From Bacteroidales bacterium (GTDB taxonomy: Bacteria; Bacteroidota; Bacteroidia; Bacteroidales; Muribaculaceae), in contig CAAFXO010000026.1 of the NCBI GenBank assembly GCA_900766975.1, forward strand, positions 1 through 38,441: DNA of 38,441 nt, given 5' to 3'. Below the pieces are notes generated by a model that saw nothing but the letters and a program-made list of their open reading frames with translations, searched no databases and was not told where the DNA came from. Below, in pieces: positions 15,894-23,279 of the stretch (positions are counted from its first letter, which is position 1; each line of letters begins with the position of its first letter). Made by a program: the position numbers and the translations under genes.

Positions 15894-16123
15894 GTTCGTC
15901 TAATTGAATATTAGATTTAGTTCAACAATCTTATTTGTGCCTTAAACGGGCTGAAGAGAGTTCACTCTCCAAAAACAATGCGAATTTAATACGCATTCTC
16001 TATATGTGCAATAGATATTGAGAAAAAAATGCCTAAAAAGTGAGAATAAAGTTAAGATAATTATAAATGATGTATAAAAAGGGGTATGATAGGATAGAAA
16101 CGCCACAAATTTTACAATAAAAA

Positions 16124-16156
16124 AAGACTGTGGTCGCAAGTTGTGACCACAGTCTA
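16124..16156 (-). terminator. Terminator of the aminoacyl-CoA synthase gene
   Basis: GACTGTGGTC (16126-16135) and GACCACAGTC (16145-16154) form a 10-bp stem, extended by inner pairs. On the minus strand the stem is followed by a run of seven T. It lies 25 bases after the stop codon of the minus-strand gene at 16181. Confidence 0.9.
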
Positions 16157-16180
16157 TAATGAGATAAAAAGAGAGATCTA

Positions 16181-17365
16181 TTATAAGATGCCGTTCTTCT
16201 TGAAGACTTTCTCGATGGCTTCGAGCGAACGAGTGACTTGCTCTTTGGTGTGAGTAGCCATGAGCGAGTAACGGATTAGGGTGTCTTGAGGAGCGACAGC
16301 GGGGGTAACGACGGGGTTGACGAATACGCCCTCTTCGAGGAGGTCGTGAGTCACCTGGAACGTTTTGTAATCGTCGCGGATGAAGAGGGGGATGATAGGA
16401 GTGGAGGTATGCCCGATCTCGCATCCCATAGCTCGGAAGTTTTCGAGAGCATAGTTGGTGAGCTCCCAGAGGTGTTCGCGGCGTTCCGGCTCAGCGATGA
16501 TAATATCGAGGGCAGCATTGACAGCCGCAGTAGAAGCGGGAGTGATAGATGCCGTGAAGATATAAGAGCGGGAATGGTGGCGGAGGAAGTTGGTGATCGA
16601 CTTATCTGCAGCGACGAAGCCGCCGAGAGAAGCGAACGACTTGGAGAAAGTACCCATGATCAGGTCGACATCATCCTGAACACCGAAGTGGAAGCAAGTA
16701 CCTTGTCCCTTATCACCGAAGACGCCGAGTCCGTGAGCCTCATCCACCATGATCGAGGCGTTGTATTGCTTGGCGAGACGCACGATCTCGGGGAGGTTGG
16801 CCACATCGCCTTCCATGGAGAATACACCGTCGGTGACGATGAGTTTGATTTTGTCGGGGTCGCACTTCTTGAGTTGGGTTTCGAGCGACGCCATATCGTT
16901 GTGGCGATATTTGAGATAGGTGGAGTAAGAGAGGCGACGGCCTTCGATGATCGAGGCGTGGTCTTGCTCGTCGAGGATAACATAATCTTCGCGGCCAGTG
17001 AGGATAGACACGACACCGAGGTTGACACCGAAACCGGTGGAATAGAGCATTACATCCTCCTTGCCCATATAGTCTGCGAGACGGGCTTCAAGATCCTTGT
17101 GGATGGTAAGAGTGCCATTAAGGAAAGGAGATCCGGCGAGACCAGTGCCATACTTTTTGGTAGCTTCGACGGCAGCTTCGATCACTTTGGGGTGGTTGGT
17201 AAGTCCCATGTAGCTGTTAGAGCCGAACATGAGGACTTTTTTCCCATTCATGATAACCTCTGTGTCTTGCTCGCTTGAGATGGGTCGGAAATAGGGATAG
17301 ATACCGGCCGCCATGGCACGCTGAGGAGCATCGTAAGCTGAAAGTTTTTGTTGTAAAGGCTTCAT
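16181..17365 (-). CDS. spt: Alpha-oxoamine synthase, probable serine palmitoyltransferase
   Basis: This is a PLP-dependent aminoacyl-CoA condensing enzyme. The usual database name for such proteins is 2-amino-3-ketobutyrate CoA ligase (Kbl), but the N-terminal pattern (MKPLQQKLSAYDAPQRAMAA, GIYPYFRPI, LMFGSNSYMGLTNHP) closely resembles the Bacteroides serine palmitoyltransferase that starts sphingolipid synthesis. The cofactor residues are visible: the DEAHGLG Asp/His motif and the PLP Lys in GTFSKSFASLGG. I took the start at 17365 because the frame further upstream (to 17545) has no family similarity and overlaps the promoter. This gives 394 residues. No tdh gene lies nearby, which also argues against Kbl. 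Confidence 0.9.
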   Translation of the reverse strand: MKPLQQKLSAYDAPQRAMAAGIYPYFRPISSEQDTEVIMNGKKVLMFGSNSYMGLTNHPKVIEAAVEATKKYGTGLAGSPFLNGTLTIHKDLEARLADYMGKEDVMLYSTGFGVNLGVVSILTGREDYVILDEQDHASIIEGRRLSYSTYLKYRHNDMASLETQLKKCDPDKIKLIVTDGVFSMEGDVANLPEIVRLAKQYNASIMVDEAHGLGVFGDKGQGTCFHFGVQDDVDLIMGTFSKSFASLGGFVAADKSITNFLRHHSRSYIFTASITPASTAAVNAALDIIIAEPERREHLWELTNYALENFRAMGCEIGHTSTPIIPLFIRDDYKTFQVTHDLLEEGVFVNPVVTPAVAPQDTLIRYSLMATHTKEQVTRSLEAIEKVFKKNGIL

Positions 17366-17483
17366 ATACTTAATTACTGAATGCGGAGCGAATCCGCTAT
17401 TATAATTACAAACGCCGGAAGAACGTTTGTCCAACAATTCGAAAATCGGGGTAAAATCAAACCTACCCGCCAAATCAGAATGC

Positions 17484-17517
17484 AAAGTTAATAAAAATTT
17501 TGGAATTTTTAGCAAAT
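17484..17517 (-). promoter_or_regulatory. Promoter of the spt gene
   Basis: On the minus strand TAACTTTG (17484-17491) matches TAnnTTTG exactly, and a TTTG -33 element (17514-17517) lies 22 bases further upstream, slightly wider than usual. The leader would be about 110 bases. Confidence 0.5.
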
Positions 17518-17624
17518 GCTCATCAATAATTGGCAAATAAAGCATAAATTTATATAAAACACGCCTTTGAGCCGAATTAAACGTGGGTAAGAATGAGTAG
17601 CACTACCCTACTCCTATTATGTGT

Positions 17625-17672
17625 AAGAGTGTGGCAGAGAGTGTGACAGAGAGTGTGACAGAGAGTGTGACA
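17625..17672 (+). repeat. 12-bp tandem repeat in the dnaK leader
   Basis: Four consecutive 12-base units: AAGAGTGTGGCA, then GAGAGTGTGACA three times. The array lies 330-380 bases upstream of dnaK, in a 637-base gap between spt and dnaK. Confidence 0.95.
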
Positions 17673-17716
17673 GAATGACACAAGAATTGGGTATAAATGG
17701 AGGTTTTTGACAAAAA

Positions 17717-17756
17717 TGGCACAGATTGGCACAGCGAGGCACAGATTGGCACAAAT
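17717..17756 (+). repeat. 10-bp TGGCACA tandem repeat in the dnaK leader
   Basis: Four consecutive 10-base units: TGGCACAGAT, TGGCACAGCG, AGGCACAGAT and TGGCACAAAT. The exact one-turn period puts all copies on one DNA face. Similar units occur before rpoD at 24780-24805. Confidence 0.95.
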
Positions 17757-17805
17757 TTGTATTTTATTGATTTTCAGGTGATTGAATCTGTTTGTGTAAA
17801 AAAAT

Positions 17806-17838
17806 TTGTCAGCAGATGACAAATTAGCATAATATTTG
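17806..17838 (+). promoter_or_regulatory. Candidate dnaK promoter
   Basis: TTTG (ending 17808) is followed 21 bases later by TAATATTTG (17830-17838), one base longer than the ideal TAnnTTTG. It lies 50 bases after the TGGCACA array. The 165 bases from here to the dnaK ATG are GC-rich at 17850-17970 and may form leader structure. No CIRCE inverted repeat is seen. Confidence 0.4.
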
Positions 17839-18002
17839 TTAGTAGTATAAGCGGAAGCCGAAACGGCAACGAGCCGGCATCCGAATAAAAAAGCTTCGAG
17901 ATCGAGTCGGCATGGTCGCGGATCGCGCATAGCGATAAGTGGCAGCCGAGGAGAGCGGAGCAAAACCAACAAAGAATAATAACTAAAAAAACGAAAAATA
18001 AA

Positions 18003-19919
18003 ATGGGAAAAATTATTGGTATTGACTTGGGAACAACCAATTCATGCGTAGCAGTGCTTGAAGGCAAAGATCCTGTGGTAATTCCTAACAACGAAGGTCG
18101 CAACACGACACCCTCAGTAGTGGCATTTGTAGATGGCGGCGAGCGCAAGGTGGGAGATCCTGCGAAGCGTCAAGCCATCACCAATCCTACACGCACCGTG
18201 TATTCTATCAAGAGATTCATGGGCGAGAAGTATGAGAAGGTGCTCGAAGAAGTAAAGCGTGTGCCTTACAAGGTAGTCAATCAGAACAACATGCCCAAGG
18301 TAGACATCGACGGGCGTGAATATACACCTCAAGAGATCTCGGCGATGGTGCTTCAGAAGATGAAGAAGACAGCTGAGGATTATCTTGGACAGCCTGTGAC
18401 AGAGGCTATCATCACAGTGCCGGCATATTTTGACGATTCACAGCGTCAAGCCACCAAGGATGCAGGCGAGATCGCCGGCTTGAAGGTGATGCGTATCATC
18501 AACGAGCCTACAGCGGCAGCACTTGCCTACGGTCTCGACAAGTCGGACAAGGATCAGCGCATCGCAGTGTTCGACCTGGGTGGCGGTACATTCGATATCT
18601 CAATCTTGGAGCTTGGCGACGGCGTGTTTGAGGTTAAGTCGACCAATGGTGATACTCACCTGGGTGGTGACGACTTCGACCATGTGATCATCGACTGGCT
18701 CGTAGATGAGTTTAGAGCCGCAGAGGGTGTAGACTTGAGCCAGGATCCTATGGCAATGCAGCGTCTGAAAGAGGCAGCCGAGAAGGCCAAGATTGAACTT
18801 TCGAGCTCTACATCTACAGAGATCAATCTTCCTTATATCACAGCAACCGCGAGCGGTCCGAAGCACTTGGTAAAGACATTGTCGCGTGCCAAATTTGAGG
18901 CATTGAGCGCCAAACTGATTCAGGCTGTTGTGGCACCCTGTGTCAACGCTCTTAAGGATGCCGGCTTGTCAGCATCGGAGATCGACGAAGTGATCTTGGT
19001 GGGTGGTTCGACACGTATTCCTGCCATCCAGGCTAAGGTGAAAGAGATCTTCGGCAAGGAGCCCAACAAGGGTGTAAACCCTGACGAGGTGGTAGCGATC
19101 GGTGCATCTATCCAGGGTGGTGTGTTGACCGGTGAAGTTAAGGATGTGTTGCTTCTCGACGTAGTGCCCTTGTCGATTGGTATCGAGACATTGGGTGGCG
19201 TTATGACCAAGCTCATCGATGCCAACACCACTATCCCGACACGCAAGAGCCAGACTTTCTCGACAGCAGTCGACAATCAGCCTGAGGTGACAGTAAGAGT
19301 GCTTCAAGGAGAGCGTCCTATGGCAGCTGACGACAAGTTGCTCGGCGAGTTCAACCTTGGCGGTATCGCACCGGCTCCCCGTGGAGTTCCTCAGATCGAG
19401 GTAACCTTCGAGGTGGATGCCAATGGTATCTTGAACGTAACAGCCAAGGATAAGGCTACAGGCAAAGAGCAGTCGATTCGCATCGAGGCATCGAGTGGTC
19501 TTAGCGACGCTGAGATTGAGAGAATGCGTCAGGAGGCGAAAGCCAATGAAGAGGCTGACAAGAAGGTGAAAGAGCGTGTAGACAAGCTCAATGAGGCAGA
19601 TGCCGTGATCTTCCAGACCGAGAAACAGCTTAAGGAGCTTGGCGACAAGCTTGCAGCCGACAAGAAGGCGAAGGTGGAAGAGGCACTCAATCATCTGAAG
19701 GAAGTCCACAAGCAGCAGAACATCGATGAGATCGACAATGCCATCAAGGCGCTCAGCGATGCTTTCCAGGCAGCAGCACAAGACATCTATGCCGCCCAGC
19801 AGGCAGCCGGAGCTCAACCCGGAGCACAAGCCGGTCCTCAGCCCGGTGCACAGCCCGGTGCCGGCCAGTCCAACGGCAAGGATGACGTAACCGACGTAGA
19901 CTTCGAAGAAGTAAAATAA
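18003..19919 (+). CDS. dnaK: Molecular chaperone DnaK (Hsp70)
   Basis: DnaK is the ATP-driven cytoplasmic chaperone that binds unfolded peptide segments. The 638-residue sequence opens with the phosphate-1 motif GIDLGTTNSCVAV. The ATPase domain carries IINEPTAAALAYGLDK, FDLGGGTFDISILELG and VGGSTRIPAIQ. The linker DVLLLDVVPLSIGIETLGG leads into the substrate-binding domain, and the lid ends in a Gly/Pro/Ala/Gln-rich tail (about 605-625) and DDVTDVDFEEVK. Length is full. dnaJ and grpE are not adjacent, so this is a stand-alone locus with a long repeat-containing leader. Confidence 0.99.
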   Translation: MGKIIGIDLGTTNSCVAVLEGKDPVVIPNNEGRNTTPSVVAFVDGGERKVGDPAKRQAITNPTRTVYSIKRFMGEKYEKVLEEVKRVPYKVVNQNNMPKVDIDGREYTPQEISAMVLQKMKKTAEDYLGQPVTEAIITVPAYFDDSQRQATKDAGEIAGLKVMRIINEPTAAALAYGLDKSDKDQRIAVFDLGGGTFDISILELGDGVFEVKSTNGDTHLGGDDFDHVIIDWLVDEFRAAEGVDLSQDPMAMQRLKEAAEKAKIELSSSTSTEINLPYITATASGPKHLVKTLSRAKFEALSAKLIQAVVAPCVNALKDAGLSASEIDEVILVGGSTRIPAIQAKVKEIFGKEPNKGVNPDEVVAIGASIQGGVLTGEVKDVLLLDVVPLSIGIETLGGVMTKLIDANTTIPTRKSQTFSTAVDNQPEVTVRVLQGERPMAADDKLLGEFNLGGIAPAPRGVPQIEVTFEVDANGILNVTAKDKATGKEQSIRIEASSGLSDAEIERMRQEAKANEEADKKVKERVDKLNEADAVIFQTEKQLKELGDKLAADKKAKVEEALNHLKEVHKQQNIDEIDNAIKALSDAFQAAAQDIYAAQQAAGAQPGAQAGPQPGAQPGAGQSNGKDDVTDVDFEEVK

Positions 19920-19938
19920 GATACATAACATTTAACAC

Positions 19939-19978
19939 AAAGAGAGCGTGTAGCCGCCAAAGCTACACGCTCTCTTTT
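19939..19978 (+). terminator. dnaK terminator
   Basis: AAAGAGAGCGTGTAGC and GCTACACGCTCTCTTT form a perfect 16-bp stem around a 7-base loop, followed by a short T-run. Confidence 0.93.
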
Positions 19979-20062
19979 AGTTGAATGTGAAGTAAAAAAT
20001 TGTCATTAGGTTGCATCTCTTGATTTAGGTGTATTATACTTATTGATAAGCATTTACGGCTA

Positions 20063-20427
20063 TTATTGAGGGAATTTGTTTGAAAAATCTTTGAGCGGCA
20101 ACTCTGTTTTTTTGAAGTTTTGGACACCTATATGACCGATATAATAGAAGGCTCCGATATCGTTGATGCGAGCAGAGTCCTCGAGTTCGACAGCAATGCC
20201 ATAGACATACAAGAATAGGGATTTCAACTCGGGGGCATAGGTACAGTCTCGTCGGCGTATGCGAGGTTTTCGACAGCTGCGATGATTTCATTATCATCGA
20301 AATCCTCCTCGATGCCATTTACGATATCTACAAGAAAACTTGCACGCCAATCGGCATTACGAGCATACTCAGTGTTGAGCACCGGGCGAGCGAGCTCAAG
20401 GAGTTTAGCTGGATCAAATTTGTTCAT
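20063..20427 (-). pseudogene. Frameshifted Sel1-like repeat protein remnant
   Basis: From the ATG at 20427 a frame gives MNKFDPAKLLELARPVLNTE and continues to YADETVPMPPS, then stops at 20224. Near 20235-20245 the reading continues coherently in another frame as TYAPELKSLFLYVYGIAVEL, EDSARINDIGAFYYIGHIGV, QNFKKTELPLKDFSNKFPQ, with a stop at 20063. The second part matches a Sel1-type repeat (A-x-N-x-[IL]-G-x-x-Y-Y-x-G), which fits one original gene of about 120 residues broken by a single-base deletion. Sel1 proteins usually carry many repeats, so this one is also short. A sequencing error or programmed frameshift is possible. Confidence in the two-frame reading is fair; the family call is tentative. 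Confidence 0.6.
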
Positions 20428-20447
20428 ACTTAATCAGATATTTTGAA

Positions 20448-20531
20448 TGCCATAATTTGCAGATTTTTATTAGAGTCATTGCCATAATTTGCAGATTTTG
20501 GATGGTTTGACTGCCATATTTTGCAGATTTT
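20448..20531. repeat. Three 20-bp repeats at exact 32-bp period
   Basis: TGCCATAATTTGCAGATTTT occurs at 20448-20467 and 20480-20499, with a one-base variant at 20512-20531. The 12-base spacers differ. The array begins 21 bases upstream of the start of the frameshifted minus-strand gene, where a promoter/operator would lie. Confidence 0.93.
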
Positions 20532-20539
20532 TTGGCTAC

Positions 20540-20587
20540 TTAGAGCGCGTTCCTTAAGAGGCGTTCCTTAAGAGGGCGTTCCTTAAA
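20540..20587. repeat. Tandem partial MITE ends
   Basis: TTAGAGCGCGTTCCTTAAGA is followed by two further copies of GCGTTCCTTAA, separated by a few G/A bases. The word is the outer part of the inverted repeat of the element that starts at 20634. Confidence 0.85.
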
Positions 20588-20633
20588 TTGTTTGGAGATT
20601 GTGGGAATTTGATTATATTTGTGGCTTGAAGAG

Positions 20634-20801
20634 ATTAGAGCGCGTTCCTTAAATTTTTGGGGCCGTAGGGGTCGTAGCCTTGAGTCGATTTTGATTACTT
20701 GCTGAAAAAAAGTTAAAATGACAACAAAATTAGCAATAGATACCGGTAATTTTAGTTGCCTTTGTCCTACGACCCCAAAAATTTAAGGAACGCGCTCTAA
20801 T
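20634..20801. mobile_element. MITE-like element with 36-bp terminal inverted repeats
   Basis: The left end (20634-20669) and the inverted right end (20766-20801) match at 35 of 36 positions: ATTAGAGCGCGTTCCTTAAA, then TTTTTGGGG[C/T]CGTAGG. The 96-base interior is A/T-rich and has no usable reading frame, so the element cannot encode a transposase and would be mobilised in trans. I see no convincing target duplication, though ATTA/TAAT at the tips may be part of the target. The right end lies 68 bases before the SIMPL gene. Confidence 0.8.
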
Positions 20802-20869
20802 ATGTTAGCGGGGCTTTATTGGCTACCGGATTGTGTGGTTTTTTAAATATTAACTTAAATTGTAGAGAT

Positions 20870-21574
20870 ATGAATGCGACACGGATGATTTCAGCAGCCA
20901 TCTTGGCTGTCGGTATTGCGATATTGGGCTTTTGCCTGAAGAGTGGAATCGACAATTTTGTCGAGAAAGATCGGTTGGTCACCGTCAAGGGTTTGGCGGA
21001 GAAGGAGGTGCCTGCCAACTTGGTGACATGGCCGATAGTGTCTAAAGAGATTGGCGACGACCTGCCTACACTCTACTCCAAGATCAACAGCACCACCGAG
21101 TCGATCAAGAAATTTCTGAAGGCCGGTGGTCTGAGCGACGAGGAGATCAGCGTTAACGCTCCGGTGGTGATCGACATGAACGCCGAGCGCTATGGAGGCA
21201 ATCAGTCAGCCTATCGCTATAACATCACCTCGGTGATCACGGTGACATCGAGCAAGGTAGACTTGGTCCGCCAGATCTTGGCACGCCAGGGAGAATTGCT
21301 CAAAGATGGTATCGCCATCGTGAGTGGTGACTACGAGAATCCTATCCGCTATGACTACACCGGATTGGTAGATATCAAAGGGGAGATGATGGATGAAGCG
21401 ATCAAGAATGCGAGTGCGACGGCACAGCAATTTGCCAACGTGAGCAAGAGCAAACTAAGCCGGATCCAGAGCGCCTCGCAGGGACAATTCTCGGTAGAAG
21501 ATCGCGATGCCTACACCCCCTACATCAAGAAGATCCGAGTAGTCACCACCATCACCTACTCCCTCAAAGACTGA
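20870..21574 (+). CDS. SIMPL domain (DUF541) protein
   Basis: The protein starts at the ATG at 20870 (MNATRMISAAILAVGIAI), chosen because it opens directly into a single membrane-anchor or uncleaved signal segment; the frame extends a little further upstream but without similarity. The 234-residue product continues with VTVKGLAEKEVPANLVTWPI, a SIMPL beginning, and contains LYSKINSTTESIKKFLKAGG, a hallmark helix. It ends with the typical IRVVTTITYSLKD strand. The family is periplasmic or envelope-associated; its biochemical function is unclear. It is 31 bases before the alpha/beta hydrolase and may share its transcript. Confidence 0.85.
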   Translation: MNATRMISAAILAVGIAILGFCLKSGIDNFVEKDRLVTVKGLAEKEVPANLVTWPIVSKEIGDDLPTLYSKINSTTESIKKFLKAGGLSDEEISVNAPVVIDMNAERYGGNQSAYRYNITSVITVTSSKVDLVRQILARQGELLKDGIAIVSGDYENPIRYDYTGLVDIKGEMMDEAIKNASATAQQFANVSKSKLSRIQSASQGQFSVEDRDAYTPYIKKIRVVTTITYSLKD

Positions 21575-21605
21575 TGATCGCGTTACTAAAACGATGTGCA
21601 TGATT

Positions 21606-22907
21606 ATGAAGCAATTAATATTTGTCCTGACATTGGCATTAGTAGCTTCCTCGGCTTCGGCATTGGAGGGGGCATGGCGCGGCGTATTAGACTTGGGACG
21701 CGCCCGACTTGCAGTCGTGCTCAACTTCTCAGAAGATGCCGATGGCAAACCGCAATGCACCTTTGATTCACCCGATCAGGGAGCGTATGGGATTGCCACC
21801 CGGATTGACTATCTCACGGCAGATTCAGTAGCTGTGGAGGTAACGATGGCATCAATCAAGGTGAGGGGACACATCTCCGGTACCCGCATCTCCGGCACCT
21901 TCGAGCAGGGTCCTGCTCGACTTCCCTTAGAGTTGGAATATCAAGTGCCGGAGGCCTCGATAGACCTACCCTACTCCGTGACGGAAGTATCGATACCCTC
22001 AGAGGGAGCACTCTTGGCAGGCACGATGTGTATGCCGACAGAACCCCGGGCTATGGTAGTGTTCGTGTCGGGTAGCGGTCCACAGAACCGAGATGAGGAA
22101 TTGATGGGTCACAAGCCCTTCTTGGTGCTGGCAGACTCCTTGGCGCGAGCCGGGATAGCCTCCATTCGCTATGACGACCGCGGTGTGGCAAAGTCGACAG
22201 GCAATTTCGCGACAGCCACCACCGACACCTTTGCACTCGATGCAGCTCGCGTAGTGGAATATGCCCGCACCCAATTCGGGGGCAGAGTCGGTATCATCGG
22301 ACACTCCGAGGGTGGCTACATCGCCTATCAACTCGGGGCGGAAGGAGCGGTGGACTTTTCAGTAGCGATAGCCGGACCGGCTGTGCCATGTCGGGAGATC
22401 ATCTTGGATCAGAACCGCCACACATTGCAGAACGCCGGCATGAATGAAACGGAGATCGCCACGGCGATAGCCATCGTCGATGAGGCCTTCGACGTGATAG
22501 CCGCAGGGGGCACACCCGACTTCGATGCCATCGCCGGGGATCGCTCCTCGCAGCTTCCCGCCACACTGATGGCGCAACTGCGCGCCACTTCGACAGCGTC
22601 GACGACACCCTGGGTGCAGCGCTTCGTCGGGCTGGATGCGGCTCCCTATCTGAAGGAGATGAAATGCCCGCTGATGGCGATATTCGGCACATTAGACACG
22701 CAGGTGCGTTCATCGGTCAACATAGCGCGTATCCGGGAATTATGTCCGGGAGGTAATGCCAAAGAATATCCGGGTCTCAACCACCTCATGCAGCATGCCA
22801 TCACCGGCGAAGTGGCAGAATATGCCGAGATCGAAGAGACGATGTCAGCCGAAGTAATCGCCGACATCATCAACTTCATCCACAGCGCCGCCACCCCACA
22901 ACGATGA
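21606..22907 (+). CDS. Exported alpha/beta hydrolase (S33/S9-like serine hydrolase)
   Basis: The start at 21606 gives a clean signal peptide (MKQLIFVLTLALVASSASA); two upstream in-frame ATGs add only four residues. The mature N-terminal part (about 20-125) is a beta-rich domain common in Bacteroidota hydrolases of this size. The catalytic domain contains FVSGSGPQNRDE, the segment GIASIRYDDRGVAKS, the nucleophile elbow IGHSEGG, an Asp in IFGTLDTQV and a His in YPGLNHLMQ. A periplasmic esterase or aminopeptidase activity is likely; the substrate is unknown. Length is 433 residues. Confidence 0.88.
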   Translation: MKQLIFVLTLALVASSASALEGAWRGVLDLGRARLAVVLNFSEDADGKPQCTFDSPDQGAYGIATRIDYLTADSVAVEVTMASIKVRGHISGTRISGTFEQGPARLPLELEYQVPEASIDLPYSVTEVSIPSEGALLAGTMCMPTEPRAMVVFVSGSGPQNRDEELMGHKPFLVLADSLARAGIASIRYDDRGVAKSTGNFATATTDTFALDAARVVEYARTQFGGRVGIIGHSEGGYIAYQLGAEGAVDFSVAIAGPAVPCREIILDQNRHTLQNAGMNETEIATAIAIVDEAFDVIAAGGTPDFDAIAGDRSSQLPATLMAQLRATSTASTTPWVQRFVGLDAAPYLKEMKCPLMAIFGTLDTQVRSSVNIARIRELCPGGNAKEYPGLNHLMQHAITGEVAEYAEIEETMSAEVIADIINFIHSAATPQR

Positions 22908-23073
22908 TTATGATATAAACCTCAGATTTGCCTGATTTTACTGATGCTGCGCCACCCGGGGATTTGAACCACGGATTAAGCGGATTTTCGCGGATTTTTT
23001 CTTTTTCTTTCTTTTTGGAGGGCAGTTGTGTAGTCGGGACGGGGCTCGCGGGGCTGGCTTTGAGTCGGCGACG

Positions 23074-23272
23074 GGGGACGGGGGGAATCCGCCGATGGAA
23101 TCGGCGGACACGGTAGCTTTCGCGCCGGCTCGGGAGCGGGAGTCGGGGCGGAAGCGGAAGCGGAAGGCTCGGCGGGAGCGGGAGTCGGAGTCGGAGCGGG
23201 GGCGGGGGATGTGGGCTCGGCTGGCTCGGGGGACGGGAGGGAATCCGCCGATGGAATCGGCGGACACGGTAG
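23074..23272. repeat. GC-rich repeat block with duplicated hairpin
   Basis: A direct repeat of at least 34 bases occurs at 23083-23116 and 23239-23272. Each copy holds the hairpin TCCGCCGAT-GGA-ATCGGCGGA and ends with CACGGTAG. Between them is a G-rich array of GGAGTC, GGAAGC and GGGCGG words. The rest of the gap 22908-23073 includes GGATTAAGCGGATTTTCGCG and a T/C-rich run. No gene is supported in this 372-base gap. Confidence 0.85.
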
Positions 23273-23279
23273 GTTGGGC

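Noticed and set aside
20448..20531. The three-repeat array considered as a CRISPR.
   Set aside because: Spacers are only 12 bases, there are three units, and no cas gene is nearby.
22941..22975. A T-arm-like segment (GGTTCAAATCC on the minus strand followed by a GGTGGCGCA end), suggestive of a tRNA 3' end.
   Set aside because: The T-stem has a mismatch, and no D-arm, anticodon arm or 5' acceptor half is found upstream. It may be part of a dispersed repeat.
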